IMG/VR virus record: IMGVR_UViG_3300034073_002480
Location: 1-64,000 of that record
Direction: 5' to 3' (one strand)
DNA: 64,000 nt
Source of the DNA: a virus
Positions within the stretch are counted from its first letter, which is position 1, and the number at the start of each line of letters is the position of its first letter. Positions 26,557-34,600 of the stretch are shown here, piece after piece. The notes below the pieces were generated by a model, which saw only the letters and a list, made by a program, of their open reading frames with translations, was not told where the DNA came from and did not search any database. The position numbers and the translations under genes are program-made.

Positions 26557-26981
26557 AAAGAGATTCTACTACTTTGTTCCTATTGCTCTTAAATGGCACT
26601 ATCCTACCTGTGCCTTGGGCTGGCATTGAGAATGTGATTGCTAATATCCAATCCGCATATCAATCCCCTACAAAGGAAGTCGCAATTACATCATGGGAAA
26701 CTTTTGTGGCAAGTGGGCAAGAATTAGAGGTAATCCCCAATCCATTGCCTCCAACTCCTGTTGTGCGTTCAATTGATATGCGGCGATTACGATTGGCGCT
26801 GCTACAGATGAATTTGCTTGATGATATTGATGCAGTGGTCGCCGCACAACCAAGATCAGCACAAATTGAATGGGAATTTGCCACGGAAGTTAAATCTGAT
26901 CATCCTTTGGTGGTGCAGTTTGTCGCTGCCTTAAATCTGGATATTGACGCGATTATTGATTTAGCAGAGAGCTTCACCTGA
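26553..26981 (+). CDS. Small fibre-cluster protein (tail fibre assembly-like)
   Basis: 142 residues. The C-terminal part DMRRLRLALLQMNLLDDIDA, then IEWEFATEVKSDHPLV, matches a short helical domain commonly encoded right after fibre genes. The N-terminal 60 residues are different and unassigned. Its start overlaps the fibre gene stop, and a strong terminator follows. Confidence 0.55.
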   Translation: MKRDSTTLFLLLLNGTILPVPWAGIENVIANIQSAYQSPTKEVAITSWETFVASGQELEVIPNPLPPTPVVRSIDMRRLRLALLQMNLLDDIDAVVAAQPRSAQIEWEFATEVKSDHPLVVQFVAALNLDIDAIIDLAESFT

Positions 26982-26982
26982 T

Positions 26983-27017
26983 GCGATCATGCACTGTTGC
27001 TCAAGGTGCATGATCGC
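26983..27017 (+). terminator. Strong hairpin ending the fibre cassette
   Basis: GCGATCATGCAC and GTGCATGATCGC form a perfect 12-bp stem with an 11-base loop, directly after the stop codon. The T-tract after it is weak. The half-site GCGATC on each side resembles half of the cyanobacterial HIP1 octamer. Confidence 0.7.
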
Positions 27018-27068
27018 TCTTGATATATCTCTTTAATTTACTGATAGCATACCTACCTTCAGAATACT

Positions 27069-27881
27069 ATGTTGATTAAAAATGGGCAGTTAAAAATAAA
27101 AACGATCAACGGGAAAATTGTTGCCAAACCTGATCTTAAAACAGCGATAGGTTCTGGTGCAACACGTAAATACGCTGTAGCAAAAAAAGGTGTAAGATAT
27201 AGAAAGATATATAAAACAAATCAATCACGTTATATGCTTTTATTAGAAGATATAGCTGACTTCAATAAATCAGCGACCATAGAAAAAAAACAAAAGATAG
27301 ATGTTAAAGATGCTGCTCTAACAGGTGCTACAACAGGTATTGGTGGTGGCTTGGGATCAGGTTTTCTAATTGGTGAATATTTAGCTCGTAATAAGAATAA
27401 AGCTGCTAAAACTAAGTATGGTGTTGGTGGTGCTATTGCAGGTACTGTGGGACTTGGAACTTTGGGCGCTTATCAATCAGCAAGACAACAAAAGAAAGCA
27501 CTGAAAAGCAATAATTCTTCTTCTACAGTCTTAGCTTCGTTTAGTAGTAGCGGTGAAACCAAAAAGAAAAAGAAGATAGTCAAACCTTACACACGAGAAG
27601 GTCGTCAGGTACGTGGTTATACAGTAGATAGTGATGGCAAGAAGCGATATCTGACACCAGAAGAAATGCACTATGAAAAGAATCAGAGAGCAAAAGAAGA
27701 GTTGCAATACAAACAGCGAAGACTAGATCAAGCTAAGGCACGTGAAGAAAGACTGCAACGTGAAGATAAACGTCGTCCAGTAGAAGATGTACGCAAGAAC
27801 GTATCTGCTGCTGTCAACGTATCACGTGAAGCAAAAGGTTGGATAAATACAGGTCACAAAATATTCGGATGGTTCAAATAA
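27069..27881 (+). CDS. Basic membrane protein with shared VKxY tag
   Basis: 270 residues. The first 60 are basic beta-like (ING KIVAKP). The segment MLLLEDIADFNKSA (about 56-69) resembles the peptide at other gene starts. Two glycine-rich hydrophobic spans follow (AALTGATTGIGGGLGSGFLIG and VGGAIAGTVGLGTLGAY). Then come an ASFSSSGE motif, a KKKKKIVKPYTREGRQVRGYT tag like those of the lipase-like proteins, and a charged coiled coil. It is probably a virion protein able to insert in membranes. The function is unknown. Confidence 0.65.
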   Translation: MLIKNGQLKIKTINGKIVAKPDLKTAIGSGATRKYAVAKKGVRYRKIYKTNQSRYMLLLEDIADFNKSATIEKKQKIDVKDAALTGATTGIGGGLGSGFLIGEYLARNKNKAAKTKYGVGGAIAGTVGLGTLGAYQSARQQKKALKSNNSSSTVLASFSSSGETKKKKKIVKPYTREGRQVRGYTVDSDGKKRYLTPEEMHYEKNQRAKEELQYKQRRLDQAKAREERLQREDKRRPVEDVRKNVSAAVNVSREAKGWINTGHKIFGWFK

Positions 27882-27882
27882 A

Positions 27883-28467
27883 ATGAAATATACAACAACA
27901 GCAAATTTCGCTATGGCAGGTGCGTTAGGTGGAGGCATTAAAACTGGTGTTCTCAGCCGTATTACAGGTCAATTAGGTTCAACCGTTGACAAAGCTAAAA
28001 ATTGGCTACAAAAGGCTAAACAAACTAAGCAACAAGTAGGTTCAGCAACACAAGCTAAAAACCGACTCAAGCCACAACCCTATGTATCACCTAATCTTAA
28101 AGCTGAAGAAATTGCAAGACGTAAGTATGGACAACCAGCAGTACCTACAGTTAATCAGGGAGCATTAGATCGTGGTCAAACCATGAAATCTAATCTTGGT
28201 GCTAACGCTAAACAACGTGTAGAACAACAAGCAAGAAATACTACACAAGCAAGTCAAGCTCTTAGTGCTAATACCCGTAACAATAACTACCAATACGCTA
28301 AAAATGCTGAAGCAAAAGGTGTTCTTGCTAATGCTGGTAGTGGTTCTAGAACAGATGGTCTTCGCAACCAACAATCTTTACGTTTGCGCTACACCAAAGA
28401 TCCTCGTACTGGTAAGCTTGTATCTGCTGCTTACTCCGCACCTATTTCTCTTCTATGTGACCTCTAA
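27883..28467 (+). CDS. Hypothetical virion protein ending PISLLCDL
   Basis: 194 residues, basic, Gln/Asn-rich, starting MKYTTTANFAMAGALGGG. The ANFA motif near the start resembles the possible protease sites of the capsid cluster. The C-terminus PISLLCDL is encoded by a motif copy and matches the start of the 24003 protein (MISLLCDL). One-base overlap with the next gene. Confidence 0.6.
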   Translation: MKYTTTANFAMAGALGGGIKTGVLSRITGQLGSTVDKAKNWLQKAKQTKQQVGSATQAKNRLKPQPYVSPNLKAEEIARRKYGQPAVPTVNQGALDRGQTMKSNLGANAKQRVEQQARNTTQASQALSANTRNNNYQYAKNAEAKGVLANAGSGSRTDGLRNQQSLRLRYTKDPRTGKLVSAAYSAPISLLCDL

Positions 28468-29111
28468 TGCTCAAATACACTGACATAACAGATATCAAGG
28501 AAGTTCTTGCACCTCGTCTTGCTATTGATGATAACAGTGGTGTGGTTGTGCCTACTATTGGTGGTCAGCAAACCGTCACATATCGAACCGTAGAAAGAAT
28601 AGGGTTGGAAGTTGAGGAGTGGATGGACTCTCACCTAAGATTGATATACGAAATGCCTTTGTTGCAAGAACACTATATACTCAAAAATATAGCTAAGAAA
28701 CTTGTGATATCTGACCTAATGTTCTACTATTTTGAAGGGCAAGTACAGTTGTCAGGTGACTCTAACGTAATGGCTAGTTCTAGGTTAGCTGCTTTGGATT
28801 TATTTCAGTCTTTGTTTATGGGTACTGGTATTGTCATAGCTGGTGCTACAGCAACACCACAAAACCAAGCAGGACAACAACAACTACAAGCACGTTTCAT
28901 ACCTTTAGCTGGTGAGATCCTCAAAACATCTATCGGTATTGAAGGTCAAGATCTCCAATTGTTCACCACGACTGAAACCCCCCAATCTTACTATATTGGT
29001 GAGCAAAACAAAACTGATCCTAACGTGCAGTCTTATGACCGTTCTAGAGTTAAGATTGACTTCTATGAAGATAGATATACCAACCAAGCAGGGTCTTACA
29101 GATGTCCGTAG
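28467..29111 (+). CDS. Head-tail connector protein (Mu gp36 / DUF1320-like)
   Basis: 214 residues. The start MLKYTDITDIKEVLAPRLA and the helical middle (GLEVEEWMDSHLRLIYEMPL, then ILKNIAKKLVISDLMFYYFEG) match Mu gp36-type head completion proteins. Members are usually about 140-150 residues, so this one carries an extra C-terminal part. It overlaps the next gene by 10 bp and starts the tail-joining block. Confidence 0.7.
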   Translation: MLKYTDITDIKEVLAPRLAIDDNSGVVVPTIGGQQTVTYRTVERIGLEVEEWMDSHLRLIYEMPLLQEHYILKNIAKKLVISDLMFYYFEGQVQLSGDSNVMASSRLAALDLFQSLFMGTGIVIAGATATPQNQAGQQQLQARFIPLAGEILKTSIGIEGQDLQLFTTTETPQSYYIGEQNKTDPNVQSYDRSRVKIDFYEDRYTNQAGSYRCP

Positions 29112-29602
29112 CAATACAAGTACAAACAAACAGATCAGTAACAGGGCAAGTACCTTTGCCACCTATAATTGACGACCCTTATCTGGAACCATTGGTTAAA
29201 TATATTTATGAGCAGTTGGTGTACGCTTTTGATCCGATAGTCATTGTCCGTAGCTACAAGGCTTACAATAGTTACCAAGAATCTCTGAACAACTACCCTC
29301 TACTCAAAGCTTATAGACAAAGTGACCAATATGCACCAAACACACTCTGGGCTTCTTCGACTATTGCTATACAACACTGCATGTCATATCCTATTAATGC
29401 CGATCTTGCAAAATACGGCGTTCAGGTTGGTAATGCAATAGCCCAGTGTCTGTTGATGCCAGATTTATTGGAAAAAACAAAAGTGCAAGTGGATCTCTCT
29501 GTACCTTTGCAGATCCAGTATGACACCCAACTCAATGCTAACTATGAACCTGTTATGCAATTCGTAACCGCAACGTGTAATATCTACACTAGTGCGCTAT
29601 AA
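29102..29602 (+). CDS. Tail terminator / completion-like protein
   Basis: 166 residues. IDDPYLEPLVKYIYEQL, then PIVIVRSYKAYNSYQESLNNYPLLKAYRQ, and an alpha/beta end resemble tail completion proteins. Position between connector and tail tube candidate supports this. The assignment is mainly from order. Confidence 0.5.
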   Translation: MSVAIQVQTNRSVTGQVPLPPIIDDPYLEPLVKYIYEQLVYAFDPIVIVRSYKAYNSYQESLNNYPLLKAYRQSDQYAPNTLWASSTIAIQHCMSYPINADLAKYGVQVGNAIAQCLLMPDLLEKTKVQVDLSVPLQIQYDTQLNANYEPVMQFVTATCNIYTSAL

Positions 29603-29629
29603 TTACTATATATCACTCATGAGGTTAAA

Positions 29630-30481
29630 ATGACTGTTTCTATTTCTACCACTGGTACTCGTACATCGGCAACGCTATCTGTGCCTTTAACTATTAACAT
29701 CGGTGTATTACCTGCTGTTGGTAATGATACTACTGATTCTTTATATCTACCTGTTGTTTATCGTGATTTCACGCCTACATCTTTTGTTTTGACAGGTCAA
29801 ACTGTTGTATCTGGTGCAGCCACCTTCACACCTTCTGCTATCGATTTTGCTAATCTCCGTGTAGGTGATATTGTATCGGCTGTTTCTGCTGGTACTGTTA
29901 CTATCCCCTCACCTGCTACTTTTACTCGCACAGCTAAAGTGTATGAGGGTTTGGACTTTATTGTTCTTACAGGCACATCTGCCCTACCTAAAGATGGTGA
30001 TGCTATTAGTGGTACTGGGATCGGTTCTGGTGCTATTGTAAAACGTGTTGACACTGCAAGTCGTACTGTTTATCTTACTGTTGTTAATACAGAATCTTCT
30101 GTTGTTGCTTCACCTGTGACGATTACAGTTACTCCTGCTGTACGAATCACTGCTTTGAATACCACCACACGTTTGGTTACGCTCAACGCTAACTTTGCTG
30201 GTACTGGTACTGATGTTGCGGGTTCTTTAACTTTTACACCATCCCCATTTGATGCTGTTTTATATTACCTTGAATGTGTACATACAGCTACCACTGTTGA
30301 CCGTTTAAACATTGCTGTACGTACTTACTCACAAACAGGTACTTTGGCATTTGATGCTGACGGTACTGGTACTGATGACACTACTTTAGCAAGCGTTGGA
30401 CAGCAACCAGTTGGTAATTTCTTCATCAATACTGATACCTTCTTGACTAATGCCCGTAAACCTCGTGTAAACCCTTCATAG
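29630..30481 (+). CDS. Major tail tube protein candidate
   Basis: 283 residues, almost entirely beta, Thr/Val/Ala-rich, with a GAGG Shine-Dalgarno. It begins MTVSISTTGTRTSATLSVPLTINIG and has a central Ig-like stretch. It sits after the head-tail joining genes and before the frameshifted tail chaperones, the classic place of the tube gene. No sheath gene is adjacent. Confidence 0.6.
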   Translation: MTVSISTTGTRTSATLSVPLTINIGVLPAVGNDTTDSLYLPVVYRDFTPTSFVLTGQTVVSGAATFTPSAIDFANLRVGDIVSAVSAGTVTIPSPATFTRTAKVYEGLDFIVLTGTSALPKDGDAISGTGIGSGAIVKRVDTASRTVYLTVVNTESSVVASPVTITVTPAVRITALNTTTRLVTLNANFAGTGTDVAGSLTFTPSPFDAVLYYLECVHTATTVDRLNIAVRTYSQTGTLAFDADGTGTDDTTLASVGQQPVGNFFINTDTFLTNARKPRVNPS

Positions 30482-30482
30482 C

Positions 30483-30887
30483 ATGATCCGTGTTTTAGAC
30501 ACAAAATATAAATCTATAGGTAATATTTTACTAATCCCTGCTTCTGATGAAGCACCGTTTTATGTAAAATCACCTATAGATTTTACCATAGAAGAAAAAG
30601 ATAAAGTGTATCATATGGTAATGCGTTATACAAATTACAACGATACTTTTGATCTTTTGTCATGCAAGATGGTAATATCTTTACAAACTTATGACCAACG
30701 TGTGTGTCTATTGCATATGCATAACTACATAACACCAGATCCTGACCACAAAGAATATGGGTCTGGTTATGTTTTAAGTTGGATTGTAGGTTATAATAAA
30801 GACAAAGGCGTAAACGACGACCTATACAAACTATATATTTCTGAACCACTATGTCTAACAAAATCACAACAAGAACAGAAAAGCTAA
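30483..30887 (+). CDS. Hypothetical tail-region protein
   Basis: 134 residues, alpha/beta (YVKSPIDFTIEEKDKVYHMV, VLSWIVGYNKDKG). No recognised family. It overlaps the chaperone gene by 37 bp. A small tail assembly or head-joining role would fit the position. Confidence 0.55.
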   Translation: MIRVLDTKYKSIGNILLIPASDEAPFYVKSPIDFTIEEKDKVYHMVMRYTNYNDTFDLLSCKMVISLQTYDQRVCLLHMHNYITPDPDHKEYGSGYVLSWIVGYNKDKGVNDDLYKLYISEPLCLTKSQQEQKS

Positions 30888-31288
30888 CATACAATGATGG
30901 TACTACAGTATTTGTAAAACGTGTACCTCGCGCACAGTTAGCTGAACTACAAGAGCTACAAGATGAACTTTTGCGTATTTTTGTTGATAACCAAGCATCT
31001 TTTGCAGCTTTGGTTCTCGATGATAATGCTTACACTATCATGGAAACTATCTTTTCTATGTTGCCTACTGTATCTGGTCAGCCTGTTGACTTTAGCAAAC
31101 TCGAAGATGACTATGAACAATTAGTGCGCTTCTTCTGTTCTCGCAGTGTTCGTGATGATGGCACTTATGATAAACTCGAACCATCTATTTTATCTTCTTT
31201 GCACCACTTTAACTATGCTGGTACAATGGGGGAGTTGGTGGAAGAGAGTACAAAGAAGAGGCTTGCAGAACTAGAGGACTCCGAGTAA
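30851..31288 (+). CDS. Tail assembly chaperone G-type
   Basis: 145 residues. A beta N-terminus (LTYNDGTTVFVKRVPRA) precedes an all-helical acidic C-terminus. The following frame is -1 relative to this gene and has no plausible ATG start. That indicates a lambda G/GT-type arrangement upstream of the tape measure. The product should prevent premature tape measure aggregation. Confidence 0.75.
   Translation: MSNKITTRTEKLTYNDGTTVFVKRVPRAQLAELQELQDELLRIFVDNQASFAALVLDDNAYTIMETIFSMLPTVSGQPVDFSKLEDDYEQLVRFFCSRSVRDDGTYDKLEPSILSSLHHFNYAGTMGELVEESTKKRLAELEDSE
31213..31288 (+). promoter_or_regulatory. Probable -1 ribosomal frameshift window
   Basis: The -1 frame is closed by TAA at 31210-31212 and open afterwards, while the zero frame stops at 31286-31288. 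A shift must therefore occur between these points. The best slip site is ATGGGGGAG at 31226-31234 (P-site GGG can re-pair with GGG). The AAG-AAG run at 31253-31258 is a weaker choice. Confidence 0.6.
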
Positions 31289-31680
31289 GTTCTGGTGATC
31301 CTGAAGCTGACTTCTTTGCTCAACTTTTGGAACTAAATCCTAAAACTGGTATAGATTTGTATAGCACATATGACCACGTGTTTTTAGAGAATGTTGTATC
31401 AACACAAGTACAAATGCGTACACCACCAGAAGATCGTGAACAAGAGAACAACAACATAGAATATAAAAAACTTCTGTCTGAAGTTGTCTCCAACGATCTA
31501 CAACTTGATTTTGGTGGTGTATTCACAAAATATGAAGATCTGGTAGAGAAATGTGTAGAATACAAACCTATACAAAAAATAATACCAGCAGAGATTCAAG
31601 CTAAAATTTTAACTGGGCAAGAATTAACACCAGAAGAGATAGAGATACTAACAAATGGCAGTAACACCACTACAACCTAG
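31231..31680 (+). CDS. Tail assembly chaperone T-part, made by frameshift
   Basis: About 149 residues in the -1 frame. The only in-frame start downstream would be a TTG at 31327, so expression as an extension of the G-type protein (fusion of about 276 residues) is more likely. The segment is acidic and helical (NNIEYKKLLSEVVSNDLQL, then ILTGQELTPEEIEIL). It overlaps the tape measure start by 26 bp. Confidence 0.65.
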   Translation, partial: GVGGREYKEEACRTRGLRVSSGDPEADFFAQLLELNPKTGIDLYSTYDHVFLENVVSTQVQMRTPPEDREQENNNIEYKKLLSEVVSNDLQLDFGGVFTKYEDLVEKCVEYKPIQKIIPAEIQAKILTGQELTPEEIEILTNGSNTTTT

Positions 31681-34600
31681 TCTTATAGCTAACCGTATAC
31701 CTACCCCACAATCTGTTGTACCAAACTTGGATTTCAGTAAGATCCAGAAACAGTTTGCTGATGCCAGTAAAATAACGGTTGACTATATAAAAAGTTTAGG
31801 TGGGTTAACAAAGGCTTTTGGCACTGTAGGAAAATCAACTGCTGCAACAACTAAATCTGTAAAAGAGGTTGACCGTTCTTTTAACTTGTTGGGTGTTACT
31901 GTTAAAGGTACGGCTAAAGAACTCATACAAGTTGGTACAGCTTTAACTACACTATCAGGCTCTTTCTTTGACCTTCAACAAAGAGTAGGTTTGGTAACAG
32001 CACCCTTAAAAGGTGTGGTCGATGCTCTAGGTGCAATATCTGATAAAGCAAAAGGTGTGGAAATCGCCCAAGCTATTGGTATTGACACATCAGGTATCCA
32101 AAAGTTAGAGTTGTTTCGTGCTGGTATTTTTGGTAACACCGAAGCTTTACAACAATTTCGCACAGTCTCTCAGACTGCTGGTGTTACATTCACCCTCAAC
32201 TTAACAAAGTTGAACACTATTCTTAAGGCATCAAAAGAAGAGTTACGAGATGTTGGGCAAGAGGCGCGTAAACTCTCAAAAGAACTTAACGGTGCGGTAT
32301 CATCTGTTGACATTTTAGCTGGTCAATATCAGATTGCTTCTGCTGGTTTTACAAAAGCTATTGATTCTAATGCAATCGCTAAAGCTGCTGGTGTTTTGTC
32401 AACAGTTGGCTTCAATGATTTCTTTTCTACGGCTGATCTTGTCACGAAGTCACTAAGAGCTTATGGTTTAGAAGCAAGCAAAGCTGGTGAAGTAGCTGCT
32501 AAACTTAATGCTGTTGTTGAAGTTGGTATTACTACTATACCTGAACTTGCTGCTGGATTTGGTGAAACTGCTGTTGTGGCTAATGCATTTGGTATTAGTT
32601 TAGATCAACTTGGTGCTGCTATTGCGACTATTACCACACAAGGTTCTTCTACACCTGAAGCTTTGACAGGTATCGAAGCTTTATTGAGAACTTTGGCAAA
32701 CCAGTCACCTCAAGCAACAGAAGCTTTAGCTAAACTTACTTTAAATGGTCAGCGCGTAAAATTTGATATTGCCACTGTGCAAGCTAAAGGTTTGGGTGGA
32801 GCTTTAACTGATGTCTTTAAAGCTGCTAACGGTAATGTAGAAATTCTGCGGGAAATCATACCAGAGTCTCGTGCTTTACAAGCTGCATTGGCACTAGCAG
32901 CACAAGGTGGTTCTTTGTTTGCTAAATCTCTTAATGAAATATCTCAATCGTCACCAGAAAAACTAAGCAACATTTTTGGAGAGGTACAAGAAGATCCATC
33001 GATTAAACTAAAAGCTATTGCAACAAGAGCAGAAGAACTGGTATCATCTTTATCAGGTTCTTTTGATAATCTCACAAACTCTGCATTAGGATCTTTAGCT
33101 AACTTTGTATCTGTTACAGAGAGTATAGCTAATAACCCTGTGATTCAAAAGTTAGGTGAAGGTTTTCTTTTTGTTTCTGACATTATAAGTAAACTTACTG
33201 GGGTTTTTGGTGCATTAGGTGGTGCTGGTTTATCTGTATTAGGCACTCTGATATCTTTGAACCTCACCAATACATTGTTTGGCAAAGGTTTAGCTGGTAT
33301 TGCACAACAAGGTTCGTTGTTGAAAGAATCTATATTTGGTGTTCGTAATTTTGGTTTAGCTGTACAACAACTGGTGGGTATAGATACAACTAAATCTGTT
33401 ATTACAAACCTACAAACACAAATAGAGGATCTTGAAATAAAAGGTAAGGCTCTTCGATTACTGCCGTTAGCAGATCAAGATGCTGCACAAATACAAGAAG
33501 TTGATGACAGAGTTGAAACACTAAAAAATAAGATTGTTGAACTCCAACAACAAGCTAATAAACCCACAGAGTTAGCCTTACAAGGTGTAAAAGAAGCTAT
33601 TGCTGAAGTACAAGCCCTTGACCAAGAGTTAGAAGGATTAGCAGCAAATGATCCCAAACGTGCAGATCTACTCAACAAACAAGCTGATGCTATCGGTCGC
33701 GCTGGTGAAGAAAGACTGAAGCTAGAGCAAGAGATCAACAATCAACAGAAAGCTCAAACTATAACAGCAGCAGAAGCTGAAGCCCGTAGAAGAGAAGGTT
33801 CTGATTTGTTGGCATCTTTGGGTTCTAAAGGTCAAGGTATAGCGGCATTTGATACAGCTACCCAAACCACAACACTTAAAGATATACAACAAGAGCTTGA
33901 AAAAGAAAAAGCAAAAGGTACAGCCGCAGATGCAACACGTGTAGCTAACCTAGCAGCTTCTATAAAACAACTAGATAGCGGTGTTTTAGGCGTTCTAGAC
34001 AAGAATGGGCGGTTGACGGACACTTATAGGCGACAAGAGACAATCGGGCGTACAGCCGCGCTTACAGTGGCAAAAGCGTATGATTTTTTAACAGGACGGT
34101 TGGGACGTACACGTGCAGAGCTACAAGGTATAGATGCTGCACAAAGGGCAGTGCTAAGTTCTCAAAACATAAATAACGCGGGTGCTGCATTTGGTAAGTT
34201 ATTTTCTACGTTACCAAGTTTGACTATAGGTGCTTTTAATGGTTTGTGGAAACTCACAGGAGCTACTGTTCGATTTGGTGCGGATTTATTGTCACAGTTT
34301 CTTAACCCGTTGACATTAGGGCTTGCAGCTATTAGTCTAGCTTCATCAGCTTTCGATGCTTACAACAAAGGTCTGGCATTTCAACAATCAGTCACAGAGA
34401 AGTTAGCTGAAGCACAAAACAGAAGAACAGAGGCTATACGAGACACCACAAAAGCATTAGAAGATCAAGCTCGTGTACAGAAACTAGTTGCAAGTGGTTT
34501 CACAGAAAAACAAGCTACAAAGATAGTTGATGAAGATAACAAACGTGCAGAATTACGTGCTGGTTTGGAGTCTGGTGTATCAGCAGAAAGACAGTCTAGA

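Noticed and set aside
29630-30481. Tail sheath protein (myovirus)
   Set aside because: The protein is too short and all-beta, and no second tube gene follows. Tube protein of a siphovirus is the simpler reading.
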